Below, in pieces: positions 19,080-28,536 of a DNA stretch of 64,000 nt. The translations under genes were made by a program, and so were the position numbers. The DNA is from Herbinix sp. GTDB lineage: Bacteria > Bacillota > Clostridia > Lachnospirales > Lachnospiraceae. Under the pieces are notes generated by a model. That model was not told the origin of the DNA, did no database searches, and worked only from the letters and a program-made list of their open reading frames with translations. Positions within the stretch are counted from its first letter, which is position 1. Each line of letters begins with the position of its first letter. Location of the stretch: positions 124,001 through 188,000 of the forward strand of contig JAQSYO010000004.1 of assembly GCA_029256105.1 (NCBI GenBank), read 5' to 3'.

Positions 19080-21353
19080 ATGGGATATAAAAAGATTGAA
19101 CATGAAAATTACACAATAGTTGAAAATGATAATGGTATGATTTTAGGAATTTCAAATGCTCCTATAATAGAAGCAGATGGTTATGCATTTAAAGATTTAG
19201 CAAGAGCCGGGACATTACTACCGTTCGAAGATTGGCGCCTTGATGCAGATACTAGAGCAAAGGATTTGGCCCAAAGACTCACAATTGAACAAATAGCTGG
19301 CCTTATGTTATATTCCTCCCATCAAATGATACCATCGTTGCCCGGAGGACCATTTCAAGCACATTATGATGGAGTGAGTTATCCGGAAAGCGGTAAACAT
19401 CCCTGGGAAATGTCTGATGAGCAGAAGACTTTTCTAAGTGTTGATAATATCCGACATGTTTTGGTTATGAAATTACAGGATGCGAGTGTCGCAGCAAGAT
19501 GGAATAATGAGATGCAACGGTTTGCAGAAAATCTCCCATTTGGAATACCCATCAATACTTCTTCCGACCCAAGGCATGGTGCGGCTGATTCCGGAGTGGA
19601 ATATAAAAGCGCTGGTGCTGATGTATCAAAATGGCCCGAAGGAATTGGAATGTCTGCTACTTTTTCTCCGGAGGTTTGTAGTCAGTTTGCAGAAATTGCG
19701 GCCAAGGAATATCGTGCACTTGGGATCTCAACTGCCTTATCTCCTCAGATTGACTTAGCAACCGAGCCAAGATGGATGCGTTATGCGGATACCTTTGGAG
19801 CACATATTGATTTGACGATTGATATGACGAAAGCATATTGTGATGGGATGCAGACTACGAAAGGGAAACCAGATGGCTGGGGTAATGACAGTGTGGTTAC
19901 AATGGCAAAGCATTGGCCAGGCGGAGGCACTGGAGAAAGTGGACGGGATGCCCACTATCCATTTGGAAAATATGCAGTTTATCCTGGTGATAATTTTGAT
20001 TTGCATATGAAACCCTTTACGAAAGGGGCACTAAGCCTCGACGGTCCTACGAAAAGTACCGCAGCGATTATGCCTTATTACACAGTTTCTTGGAATCAGG
20101 ATAATAAGAATGGAGATAATGTCGGAAATTCCTACAACGAATATATCATACATGATTTACTTCGAGAAAAGTATGGATATAAAGGCGTTGTCTGTACGGA
20201 TTGGGGTATTACCGGTGCGATTGATCAATCAATTGATTCCTTTGGTAGTCGCTGCTATGGAGTCGAAAACCTTACTGAGGCGGAACAGCATTTACGGATA
20301 ATCATAAATGGGATTGACCAATTTGGTGGGAATAATAAGAAAGAACCAATTGTAGAAGCATATAATATTGGTTGTGAAACATATGGACAAGACTTCATGC
20401 GCGGACGTATGGAGGAATCGGCTGTTCGTTTGTTACGTAACATCTTCCAACTTGGATTATTTGAAAATCCTTATCTTAATCCAGAGGAAAGTGTAAAGCT
20501 AGTGGGTTGTGAGGCTTTTCAGAAAGCCGGTTACAAAGCACAATTAATGTCAATTGTTATGTTAAAGAATACTAACAATTGCCTGCCACTGAAAGAGAAA
20601 CCAAAGGATTTAGTAAGTTCAACCACTTGTAATAAATTAAAGGTTTATGTACCGGAACGACAAATAAAGGCAAAGAAGAACTTCTTCCGTCGGATGGATG
20701 AGGCAAAGACAATTAGTCCCGTATCAAATCAATTACTCAAGGAATATTTTATTCCTGTGGATACACCGGAAGAAGCAGATGTTGCTCTTGTCTTCCTTGA
20801 GAGTCCTGATACAGATGGTTATTCCTCACAGGATCTTAGTGATGGCGGAAATGGATATATGCCAATTAGCCTTCAATATCGTCCTTATACCGCTAACACT
20901 GCAAGAAAGCAAAGTATCGCTGGTGGTGATGTGCGTGAGGAATTTATTAACCGAAGTTATTATGGTAAAACTACATATGCTTCCAATGAACAAGATTTGG
21001 ATAATGTAATTACAACTAAAGAACTGATGGGTGATAAGCCTGTGATTGCATGTATAACGATGCATAATCCTGCAGTTTTGGCAGAATTGGAGCCATATGC
21101 AGACGCAATTTTAGTTGATTTTGGCGTAAGTAGAAAAGCCATTCTTGATATCATAACCGGTATCGCACAGCCAAATGGACTTCTACCCGTTCAGCTACCA
21201 TTGAATATGGAGACGGTAGAAAAACATTGTGAAGATCTTGCATTTGACATTGAGCCGTACACAGATAGTGTTGGTGCTACTTATAACTTCGGTTATGGAA
21301 TGAATTGGAACGGTATTATAAGTGATGCGAGGACGAAAAAATATTCACTTTAA
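19080..21353 (+). CDS. Glycoside hydrolase family 3 beta-glucosidase-like enzyme
   Basis: A 757-residue GH3 enzyme without signal peptide, so cytoplasmic. The N-terminal TIM barrel contains DPRHG, the conserved AKHWPGGG segment and the nucleophile Asp in GVVCTDWGI; the C-terminal alpha/beta sandwich domain follows (VMLKNTNNCLPL, then the DVALVFLESPDTDGY stretch). The family includes beta-glucosidases, xylosidases and relatives; this variant with the long HYPFGKYAVYPG insertion is uncommon and its substrate is not evident. I place the start at ATG 19080, six bases after AAAGGA, rather than the TTG at 19029. Transcribed alone between a probable promoter at 18961 and a strong terminator at 21428. 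Confidence 0.9.
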   Translation: MGYKKIEHENYTIVENDNGMILGISNAPIIEADGYAFKDLARAGTLLPFEDWRLDADTRAKDLAQRLTIEQIAGLMLYSSHQMIPSLPGGPFQAHYDGVSYPESGKHPWEMSDEQKTFLSVDNIRHVLVMKLQDASVAARWNNEMQRFAENLPFGIPINTSSDPRHGAADSGVEYKSAGADVSKWPEGIGMSATFSPEVCSQFAEIAAKEYRALGISTALSPQIDLATEPRWMRYADTFGAHIDLTIDMTKAYCDGMQTTKGKPDGWGNDSVVTMAKHWPGGGTGESGRDAHYPFGKYAVYPGDNFDLHMKPFTKGALSLDGPTKSTAAIMPYYTVSWNQDNKNGDNVGNSYNEYIIHDLLREKYGYKGVVCTDWGITGAIDQSIDSFGSRCYGVENLTEAEQHLRIIINGIDQFGGNNKKEPIVEAYNIGCETYGQDFMRGRMEESAVRLLRNIFQLGLFENPYLNPEESVKLVGCEAFQKAGYKAQLMSIVMLKNTNNCLPLKEKPKDLVSSTTCNKLKVYVPERQIKAKKNFFRRMDEAKTISPVSNQLLKEYFIPVDTPEEADVALVFLESPDTDGYSSQDLSDGGNGYMPISLQYRPYTANTARKQSIAGGDVREEFINRSYYGKTTYASNEQDLDNVITTKELMGDKPVIACITMHNPAVLAELEPYADAILVDFGVSRKAILDIITGIAQPNGLLPVQLPLNMETVEKHCEDLAFDIEPYTDSVGATYNFGYGMNWNGIISDARTKKYSL

Positions 21354-21427
21354 CATTAATTTTTAAGTAACACAAATGTTTAAATAATAATTTTAATATT
21401 AAAATAGCCAATCTTTAGTTTCAACAA

Positions 21428-21469
21428 GAGAAAACCGGATAACATAGTTTCTATGCTTCCGGTTTTCTC
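21428..21469. terminator. Bidirectional terminator between GH3 and the ABC pair
   Basis: GAGAAAACCGG (21428-21438) pairs with CCGGTTTTCTC (21459-21469), with an inner CATAG/CTATG helix. Confidence 0.85.
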
Positions 21470-21515
21470 CCATTTATATTGCTATCCAACTCTTCCGTTT
21501 GATTTTCCTTTCAGT

Positions 21516-23492
21516 TTATCCCCAGATTGCCTGCATTTCGTCGCAGTTTTTTAGCAATTCCTCTAAACTTCCTTTGGCATAAACTCTTCCATCCTTCATA
21601 ACAATAACTTGATTTGCCTGTTTTAAGGCCTCTCTACGATTAGAAACTACCAGGCAGGTGGCTTGTCGATTTGAAAATAACCGCGTCCAAAGTTTATTCT
21701 CTGTCTCAACATCCAAAGCACTAGAGACATCATCAAAGACCATCAATTCGGAATTTCTTGCAAACATTCGTGCTACTGCAACTCTCTGAACCTGACCTCC
21801 AGAGAGTTTCACCCCCTTCGGTCCAATCATGGTGTCCATCCCGTTTTCTAATTCCTTAATATCCTGTTCTAAGACAGCAGAATATATAGATGCATCAAGT
21901 TTAGCGGAATTCTCTGTTAATCCGAATAAAATGTTATTTTTCACACTGTCACTTACCAAATTAGGGATCTGGGGAGTATAAGCACAATGGGGTGCTACGA
22001 AGAAATCCTCCGGTTTATCAATCTTTTGTCCGTTCCATTTGACATCGCCTTTTTGGACAGGTAACAAACCGATGATTGACTTCAAAAGTGTAGATTTACC
22101 GGAGCCAATACGTCCGGTGATAACGGTAAACGAACCTTTCTTCATGGAAAAACTCACCGCTTCAATTCCATTACCAGAGGTTGCATAACGATAACTAAGA
22201 TCTCTTACTTCAATCTCTTCTAAATTTTCCTTATACTCCATGGGTATGGTTAATCCTTCGGTAGTATGCGAATTTCTAGCATATAGAGGCATTGGATTAT
22301 GTCTCACTGCTTCTTCCGGCTTATTTGTCTGCATTAAATTAGCAATTCTTGAAAAAGATACCTTCGCTTGGCGATTATTTGCAATAAATCCACCAAAAAA
22401 ACTCGTAAAATCAGAGATAAAATTCAAATAATATAGGAATAAGGATAAATCACCAATTGTTAAACTTCCATTTCGCATTAGACTAGCGGCTAGTAATAGA
22501 ATAAATCCTGTTCCAATACTTACGGTATTATGAAATATGGAATGTAAGGTCTGCGTAAGGAGGATATCCTTAAGCATCATCTTATGTCTTTTATTATTTA
22601 ATCCTTCCAGGTAATGAAGGACGTGATCTTCTTCTCCTGCTATCTTAATTGCTTGAACCGCTCCGAAGATTTCACCCATAGCGCCGGTTACAATTCCTGT
22701 GGCATCTCTTGCGTCTTGCCTATATTTTTTAAGCTTCGTACTGAGTAACTGAACGATGCCAACAACAAGCACAAGCGGAGTAAATACCAACAGTGTGATT
22801 CGTACATTAATGCTTAACATGATAAGGATAGCAACTATAACGAATGCGACATTTCCTATAAAATCCAGAGTCCAGCTGATTGAATTCTCAATTGTTTCTG
22901 CATCATCTCGAAAGCAATTCAGTGCTTCGCCGGAAGACCATGGAATAGAGCATGCTCCATGTTTTTTTAGTATCCTTTCAAACATATTTTGTCGCAGTAA
23001 AGCACTCATCGTAAATCGATGTCGGATATCAACTCCGGCTCCCCAATAGATGTTGAACATACGTCCTACCGCATATGCTAAGGTCAAAATAATGATACTG
23101 GTCATATTTAGTTTAAATTCTTCCCCATGACTAAGTATATTAAAAAATTGCTTGAAGATCAGGCCTAAAATCAGTGGCTCTATGTGTATCAGTGCCCATA
23201 AGATACAGTTAATCAAGTATAAACCAGGTTTATACGTCATCATTTTCCAAAAAAGAGAAAGAACATATATTTTTTCCTCCTTATCTCTCTCCTTACCTTC
23301 TATTTTAACTTCTTTCATAATTTCTTTCTTAGTTTCTTTTTTAGTTTGTTTATTAGTTTCTTTTTTAGTTCCTTTCCTAGTTTCTTTCTTAATTTCCTTC
23401 TTAATTTCTTTCTTAGTTTCTTTCTTAGTTTCTTTCTTAGTTTCTTTCTTAATTTCTTTCTTAGTTTCTTTGCTTTTCAGAGTAGTATCCAC
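21516..23492 (-). CDS. ABC exporter subunit with degenerate ATP site and Lys/Glu-repeat N-terminus
   Basis: Second half of a heterodimeric exporter. Residues 1-75 are an unusual charged extension of KKET/KKEI repeats; six membrane helices follow, then the nucleotide-binding domain: Walker A GRIGSGKST, signature LSGGQVQR, Walker B MVFDDVSSALD. Asp replaces the catalytic Glu after Walker B and the switch His is replaced (VVSNRREA), so this subunit supplies the non-hydrolytic site together with the partner's SSGEA signature, as in BmrCD, LmrCD and TM287/288 pairs. It starts at a GTG that overlaps the upstream stop codon by one base (TAGTG), showing translational coupling. The repeat tail is encoded by 12-base DNA repeats and could vary in length. 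Substrate unknown, drug export probable from the leader architecture. Confidence 0.9.
   Translation of the reverse strand: MDTTLKSKETKKEIKKETKKETKKETKKEIKKEIKKETRKGTKKETNKQTKKETKKEIMKEVKIEGKERDKEEKIYVLSLFWKMMTYKPGLYLINCILWALIHIEPLILGLIFKQFFNILSHGEEFKLNMTSIIILTLAYAVGRMFNIYWGAGVDIRHRFTMSALLRQNMFERILKKHGACSIPWSSGEALNCFRDDAETIENSISWTLDFIGNVAFVIVAILIMLSINVRITLLVFTPLVLVVGIVQLLSTKLKKYRQDARDATGIVTGAMGEIFGAVQAIKIAGEEDHVLHYLEGLNNKRHKMMLKDILLTQTLHSIFHNTVSIGTGFILLLAASLMRNGSLTIGDLSLFLYYLNFISDFTSFFGGFIANNRQAKVSFSRIANLMQTNKPEEAVRHNPMPLYARNSHTTEGLTIPMEYKENLEEIEVRDLSYRYATSGNGIEAVSFSMKKGSFTVITGRIGSGKSTLLKSIIGLLPVQKGDVKWNGQKIDKPEDFFVAPHCAYTPQIPNLVSDSVKNNILFGLTENSAKLDASIYSAVLEQDIKELENGMDTMIGPKGVKLSGGQVQRVAVARMFARNSELMVFDDVSSALDVETENKLWTRLFSNRQATCLVVSNRREALKQANQVIVMKDGRVYAKGSLEELLKNCDEMQAIWG
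23330..23475. repeat. 12-bp tandem repeats encoding KKET/KKEI
   Basis: About a dozen imperfect 12-base units (plus strand TTAGTTTCTTTC or close variants) inside the 5' end of the ABC subunit gene. Each adds four residues, so slippage would change protein length without frameshift. Confidence 0.85.
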
Positions 23493-25233
23493 TATACAAG
23501 TACCTCCTCTATTCCATAACTTAATAACTCATTGAATTTAGATTGTTTATCTTTTATAAGCTTTTCTCTTTCACCATATTCCAGAATAGAACCCTGTTCC
23601 ATAATTAATATATCATCAGCTTTTTGTACCGTTCCCAACCTATGAGCTATTATAATACAAGAACGTCCTTCCATCAGCTTTACAAATGCACTATCCACCA
23701 GCTTTTCAGTGACCGGATCCAGGCGAGAGGATGCTTCATCTAGAATAACCAACTGAGGGTTTTTCAAAAACACTCGAACCAAGGTAAGAAGCTGCGCTTC
23801 CCCGGAGGACATGCCACCCCCCGGTTGAATTAATGTATTCAACCCATCGTTAAGATTTTCAAACCAATCTCCAAGTCCCATATCATAAATTGTTTTAATA
23901 ATTACCGAATCCTCAATCTCATTGTTAAAAAATGTGATATTATCTCTTACACTAGCATTAAATAGTTGAACATCCTGCGTAACATAAGCAATCTTATTTC
24001 TCAATTCATTCTGTGGTATCGCTTTCAGGGAAGTATGATTGATATAAATGCCACCTGACAGTGGATCATAAAATCGAACAATCAATCGTGCCAAGGTATC
24101 TTACCACAGCCTGTATGTCCAAGTATCCCAAGTTTTTTACCATGCGATAGTTCAAATGAAATATCCTTAAGCACTGGAATATTCTCCTCATATTCAAAGA
24201 ATACATTCTGCACCCGAAGTGATCCAGCATTATCTTCCATCGTAACCTTCTCTTCCTCAATGAGCTTGGACTTCAATTGTAACATTTCATCAATTCGAAT
24301 AATACTAGCAGAAGCTTTCTGAATATCTTGAAGCTGCTCTCTTAACTGTTCCAAAGGTCTTTCTAAAAGCTGAATATAATTAATCATAAGGTAGACCGTG
24401 CCAATGGTAATCTTATTGGTATACCAAAGATATCCACCTAATGCAAAAATCATCACATTTCCGATGCCAAAGATTCCTTCTAAGGTAATCCAAATTCGAT
24501 ATCCCGAAAGATGAGCTTTTAAATTAATCGGAAGCCATTTTTGTAGTAATGTATAAAAACGATTCATTACATACTGACCGGCTCCATTTGCTCGAATGTC
24601 TTCCGTACTTCCAATATGTTCACCCAGAAACCCATAAAACATTGCTGTATTCTCACGATTATTTTGAAAATTGCCCACTGCTTTCCCTTGCGTTCGAAAG
24701 ATTATAACTAAGGAAACTGCTAAAAATGTTGCAAAAGCCAATCCAACGGTTATATTTTCAACTGCCAGAAGAACAATAATGCCAGCCATAAGAAGAACAT
24801 TATTAATGAGACTTACCAAAAGCTTAGAAAAGAAGTTGAATAAAGCCGTAACATCTCCATCGATTCTCTCTACAATTTCACCTGACTGATGTTCTTTAAA
24901 ATATGTCATATCAAGACCAAGGCAATGCTTCACCAAATCAAGTCTTAATTTATTCGTAGCACTCCAACCAATATTTTGACTTAAGTAGGTGGACCCTATA
25001 GCTAAAACTTGTTGCCCAAAGGCTGCTAATATAAATATAACAGCCGCCATAACAAGTGCCTTAATCGGCTTCCTCGCCCCGATACCGTCAATGAAATAGC
25101 TAACGATTTGAGGATTAATCAATTGAATTATAATGCTTGCTCCCATAATCAGAGCCAATACGAGAATCAGCCCTTTGCTATTGCTTAGATATTTTGATAA
25201 CAGTTTTATATATTTTTTGATAGGGATTTTCAT
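23492..25233 (-). pseudogene. ABC exporter subunit (catalytic half), frameshifted in Walker A
   Basis: First half of the heterodimeric exporter, split into two frames: 24082-25233 carries six membrane helices and the domain start up to GHTGCGK, and 23492-24094 carries the rest from ARLIVRFYDP. Between them the DNA reads GGTAAGATACCTTGG; one extra base (for example AAGACTACC) restores GCGKTTLARL, so a single-base deletion near 24098-24101 hits the Walker A motif. The downstream part keeps a canonical Walker B (VILDEASS) and switch His (IIAHRLGT) but a degenerate signature (MSSGEAQ), complementary to the partner. Unbroken it would be 580 residues, the normal length. Either a true inactivating mutation or a sequencing error; I see no slippery heptamer for programmed frameshifting. 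Confidence 0.85.
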
Positions 25234-25259
25234 AATACCTTCCTTTCTTGAATTACAAT

Positions 25260-25366
25260 AAAAAAAGCACAGAATATTTTTACTCTGCGCCTTGTTAATA
25301 CAATGTGATTCAACAAATCACACGACTATTTAATAAAAGCCACAGGTATAGCATCACCTGCGGCTT
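25260..25366 (-). promoter_or_regulatory. Leader attenuator with two terminator hairpins upstream of the ABC pair
   Basis: On the minus strand: stem AAGCCGCAGGT/ACCTGTGGCTT (25366-25356 with 25347-25337, one G-U pair) followed by TTTTATT; a perfect TGTGATT/AATCACA hairpin (25322-25304); then GCGCAGA/TCTGTGC (25290-25284 with 25273-25267) followed by seven T. All lie between the leader open reading frame and the exporter start. Read as transcription attenuators. Confidence 0.7.
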
Positions 25367-25389
25367 AAGTATGTTCATAACTATGATAC

Positions 25390-25470
25390 TTAATTACTAC
25401 TTATCAAACAACGGCTGGTCATGCTAACATTATTTTGTTTTTGATGATTTTGAAATATGAAAAATCTCAT
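25390..25470 (-). CDS. 26-residue leader peptide of the ABC exporter operon
   Basis: A short open reading frame, MRFFIFQNHQ then KQNNVSMTSRCLISSN, starts at ATG 25470 eight bases after a near-perfect AAAGGAGGT ribosome site, stronger than most sites in the window. It stops at 25390, 24 bases before the first terminator stem. A promoter lies just upstream and the exporter genes 157 bases downstream. The arrangement matches leader peptides such as BmrB, where antibiotic-stalled ribosomes prevent terminator formation. The peptide has no recognisable domain and probably acts by being translated. Too short for routine gene calling. Confidence 0.7.
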   Translation of the reverse strand: MRFFIFQNHQKQNNVSMTSRCLISSN

Positions 25471-25539
25471 CGCGTGACCTCCTTTTTTAATAATTATGAT
25501 TTTACTATTTTGTTTTGTTAATTTATGCTTACTTTTTAT

Positions 25540-25568
25540 AAGATACCATGTTTCGTGAGTGATTGCAA
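25540..25568 (-). promoter_or_regulatory. Promoter of the leader peptide/ABC exporter operon
   Basis: On the minus strand TTGCAA (25568-25563), 17-base spacer, TATCTT (25545-25540). The transcript would start near 25533 and carry a leader of about 300 bases. The remaining gap up to 25945 holds no gene that I see. Confidence 0.65.
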
Positions 25569-25945
25569 TAAAAAATGTAAATTATTCCAAATATAATACT
25601 GCTACTTGTCATTTATAGTAAATTTATCGATTGCTTTTATTAGACACAATTGAATGTTGGTAATGTTCTCAAGTAAATACAATCAACTACTCGCTTAACA
25701 TATATTGTAAAATTTTAATAGTATTTTAAAAGCAATTGTCTTATAATACGAGTATAATATGTATAAGAAAATAATAAATAGTTATCATCCTTTATAATAG
25801 GAATTGGTTTAGTATTGCTAATCTTGTTAAAGATCCTTTTATGCGAAAAATTAAATGTACTTAAAAACGATGATTAGAAATCTTTGTATAAAGAGTCGCA
25901 ACAGTTCCAAACAACGAAGTAAATGAATATCAGGAGGAATATTAT

Positions 25946-26317
25946 ATGCATAGAAAGATACTTATACTTGTAGCGTTTTTACTGGTTTTATCAGGATGTA
26001 AAAATGATAACGAACCGGTTGAACCTTATAAAATGTCAAACAAAACCATTGAAACCATGAATAGTAAAACAGAACAAGGAATATATGAGATCAGTAGTTC
26101 AAAAAAACAATTAATCATATATCGTGGTGTTAAAAAAGGAATACAGACAATGTCTTATTCTATTAAAAATAATATATTAACAATCCTTTTTGAGACAGAG
26201 CAATTGAATCAACCACAGGATTACGTATATAAGATTAATTCTAATTCCACATTTGACACAATTCAAGTTACAATAGATGGTAAAAATGAAGCATTTAATA
26301 CTGTCTTTGTACAATAG
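25946..26317 (+). CDS. Small lipoprotein of unknown function
   Basis: A 123-residue predicted lipoprotein: residues 1-17 form a signal peptide ending in the lipobox LSGC with Cys18, so the mature protein is anchored on the outer face of the membrane. The remaining 105 residues are polar, rich in Asn, Lys and Ile, with alternating hydrophobic residues suggestive of beta strands (SYSIKNNILTILFET, DTIQVTIDG). I recognise no family. A clear CAGGAGGAA site precedes the ATG. The next gene begins 75 bases downstream on the same strand and may be cotranscribed. AT content is higher than in neighbouring housekeeping genes, as often seen in recently acquired or fast-evolving genes. Confidence 0.75.
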   Translation: MHRKILILVAFLLVLSGCKNDNEPVEPYKMSNKTIETMNSKTEQGIYEISSSKKQLIIYRGVKKGIQTMSYSIKNNILTILFETEQLNQPQDYVYKINSNSTFDTIQVTIDGKNEAFNTVFVQ

Positions 26318-26392
26318 TATTTGGGCATTTTGAGGACTTTTGGAGCAATGACACAAACATTATCTAAAGTGAATTAGAATGGGAGGGGTATA

Positions 26393-26740
26393 ATGATATC
26401 TAAAAATAAATTAGAATTTATCGTACCGGATAAGTATTTTAAGAATTCAACTGAGGATCTGATTATCGGATTAATTAGGTATTTAAGAGAACAAGGGAAA
26501 ACTTGCAAATTTCTTGGTTTTAATGAGCATCCTAACAAATTACTTGGATTTACAGTGTGGCAAAACAATTATGTTGTATTGATAGATGGTATAAAATATT
26601 ATGGAGATATAGGCGGTAGCATTGATACTAACTATTATGCAAACTTTTTTATTGTTAATGATGAAGAACATGATTATATTGAAAATCGCCTAAATAAAAG
26701 AGTAAGTCAAATATTAGAATCACTTGAAGATGGGAAATAA
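26393..26740 (+). CDS. Hypothetical protein, 115 residues
   Basis: A soluble acidic protein with no signal peptide or membrane helix. It reads as mixed alpha/beta: helix at about residues 20-35 (EDLIIGLIRYLREQGK), strands about 38-45 and 52-66 (LLGFTVWQNNYVVLIDG), and a C-terminal helix rich in charged residues (ENRLNKRVSQILESL). I do not recognise the family. ATG follows GGGAGGGG. The sequence after it (26741-26900) still reads as an open frame from a TTG at 26783 (SLSKYTGKAYYELVNNYI) but has no start site and runs through a terminator, so it may be a gene relic. Confidence 0.65.
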   Translation: MISKNKLEFIVPDKYFKNSTEDLIIGLIRYLREQGKTCKFLGFNEHPNKLLGFTVWQNNYVVLIDGIKYYGDIGGSIDTNYYANFFIVNDEEHDYIENRLNKRVSQILESLEDGK

Positions 26741-26902
26741 TTTATTATAAAAATCTCATAATTTTGATTCGCATTCTTACAATTGAGAAGTTCTGTCAAA
26801 TCTTTGAGTAAATACACCGGAAAAGCATACTATGAGTTGGTAAATAATTACATAACAAACGGTAATAATTATACCTTCAATTTACAGGACAAATCTTTAG
26901 GC

Positions 26903-26928
26903 AAAGGGGCAAGTAAATTGCCCCTTTT
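26903..26928. terminator. Bidirectional terminator between the orphan pair and pdxT
   Basis: AAAGGGGCAA (26903-26912), loop GTAAA, TTGCCCCTTT (26918-26927) plus one more T. Perfect ten-base stem with T-runs on both strands. Confidence 0.9.
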
Positions 26929-26941
26929 ATATAATTCAATA

Positions 26942-27514
26942 TCAAATCTGTTCCAAGAAAAATTGATGTACTCTCAGATCCTGTGAAAGCTCTGGATGAA
27001 ATGCTGTGACCAACATATTTTTCTGTCTTGCGGCCACAATATTGCCATCTACTTTTGCTAGGACCTCAACTCCTTCCTGATCTGCAACGCTTTCAATATA
27101 GGGTGCTCGGATAAAAGTCATCGGTATTTCACCAATCCCTTTAAACATCCCTTTTGTATGAAAGCTCCCTAGCTGTCTCCCGTATGCGTTTCTCTTCGCC
27201 GTTATATCCATTGTCCCAAGATATCTACTGTCATCATTCGATATCTCCTTCGCTAACAGGATCAACCCAGCGCAGGTTCCCATCAACGGTATACCCTCAA
27301 GTATCATTCGTTGTAATTTATCGAACATATCAAGTTCTTTTAGTAGCTTACCTATAACCGTACTTTCACCACCGGGAAGTATGATTGCGTCTGCTCCCTG
27401 TTCCGTCAAATCAGCTTTCTGTCTAATTTCAAAAGCCTCGGCACCAAGTTGTTCGATTACTATCTTATGTTCGGCAAATGCACCTTGCACAGCCAAAATT
27501 CCTACTCGTTTCAT
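26942..27514 (-). CDS. pdxT: Pyridoxal 5'-phosphate synthase glutaminase subunit PdxT
   Basis: Glutamine amidotransferase that feeds ammonia to PdxS in the DXP-independent vitamin B6 pathway. 190 residues, normal size. Class I triad: Cys81 in GTCAGLILLA, His173 and Glu175 in AFHPELS; the PGGEST oxyanion region is at 47-52. It follows pdxS by 31 bases on the same strand and forms the usual two-gene operon. ATG start with GAAGGTT. Ends just before a bidirectional terminator. Control is expected from the divergent PdxR-type regulator. Confidence 0.97.
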   Translation of the reverse strand: MKRVGILAVQGAFAEHKIVIEQLGAEAFEIRQKADLTEQGADAIILPGGESTVIGKLLKELDMFDKLQRMILEGIPLMGTCAGLILLAKEISNDDSRYLGTMDITAKRNAYGRQLGSFHTKGMFKGIGEIPMTFIRAPYIESVADQEGVEVLAKVDGNIVAARQKNMLVTAFHPELSQDLRVHQFFLEQI

Positions 27515-27545
27515 ATAAACCTTCCAATTCTGAGCAATAAATTAC

Positions 27546-28418
27546 TTATATTCCTCTCTGTGCCATTAAAAGCTCAATCTCCTGCTCATTAATTCCAACC
27601 ATCGCTTCCCCCAGATCCTCTGATAATTCAGCAAGAACCTTAGGATCATTGTAATTCGTAACCGCCTTAACAATCGCCTGCGCACGTTTGGCTGGATTAC
27701 CGGACTTAAATATTCCGGAACCAACAAATACACCTTCCGCACCTAATTGCATCAACAATGCTGCATCGGCAGGAGTTGCAACACCACCGGCTGCAAAGTT
27801 AACCACAGGCAGCTTTCCATTTGCATGTACGTAGCTAACCAAATCATATGAAACTTCTAGTTCTTTTGCCTCATGGAAAAGTTCATCCTCTCTCATATTC
27901 TGAAGTTGTCGAATCTGCTGTGTAATAAGTCTTAAGTGACGTACTGCCTGAACCACATCACCGGTACCAGGTTCACCCTTCGTGCGTATCATGGAAGCGC
28001 CTTCCTTTATTCGTCGTAAAGCCTCTCCCAAATCCTTAGCCCCACATACGAAAGGTACATTATATTTCGTTTTATCAATGTGATACGTATCATCAGCAGG
28101 TGAGAGCACTTCACTTTCATCGATATAATCAATCTCAATAGCCTCTAAGATCTGTGCCTCTGTAAAATGTCCGATTCGCACTTTCGCCATAACCGGTATG
28201 GACACTGCCTCTTGAATACTTTTTATCATCTTCGGATCACTCATTCTCGATACACCACCAGCCGCACGGATATCAGCTGGAATTCGCTCCAATGCCATAA
28301 CTGCACATGCTCCTGCCGCCTCAGCAATTCTTGCCTGTTCCGGTGTTGTAACGTCCATAATGACACCGCCCTTTAGCATTTGAGCTAGATTCTTATTTAA
28401 TTCATATCGTTGATTCAT
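27546..28418 (-). CDS. pdxS: Pyridoxal 5'-phosphate synthase subunit PdxS
   Basis: Synthase that builds pyridoxal 5'-phosphate from ribose 5-phosphate, glyceraldehyde 3-phosphate and ammonia, as a dodecamer with PdxT. 290 residues, one TIM barrel. Asp22 in VIMDVTT and the ribose-binding Lys79 in VMAKVRIGH are present, as is the [11 protein letters not shown] segment with the second conserved lysine and [17 protein letters not shown] near the phosphate site. GGGAGCG precedes the ATG. Very likely transcribed from a promoter near 28537-28565 that overlaps repeats bound by the divergent regulator. Confidence 0.97.
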   Translation of the reverse strand: MNQRYELNKNLAQMLKGGVIMDVTTPEQARIAEAAGACAVMALERIPADIRAAGGVSRMSDPKMIKSIQEAVSIPVMAKVRIGHFTEAQILEAIEIDYIDESEVLSPADDTYHIDKTKYNVPFVCGAKDLGEALRRIKEGASMIRTKGEPGTGDVVQAVRHLRLITQQIRQLQNMREDELFHEAKELEVSYDLVSYVHANGKLPVVNFAAGGVATPADAALLMQLGAEGVFVGSGIFKSGNPAKRAQAIVKAVTNYNDPKVLAELSEDLGEAMVGINEQEIELLMAQRGI

Positions 28419-28536
28419 CGTAATATCGCTCCCTTAATTTTATTTTAAATATAATAATGATTTAAAAATATTAATGTAATTCATAGAAACTCGAGCAGTT
28501 TATTTATTTCACTTGACGTTTTCTAAAACTTGATTT

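Noticed and set aside
23152..23535. Plus-strand frame of repeated SFLVSFLV
   Set aside because: It is the antisense of the KKET repeat, hydrophobic only because of codon complementarity.
24092..24110. Programmed ribosomal frameshift in the ABC subunit
   Set aside because: No slippery heptamer or downstream pseudoknot; a simple deletion fits better.
26783..26986. Frame from a TTG at 26783
   Set aside because: Lacks a start site and runs through the pdxT terminator; kept only as a possible relic in the notes.
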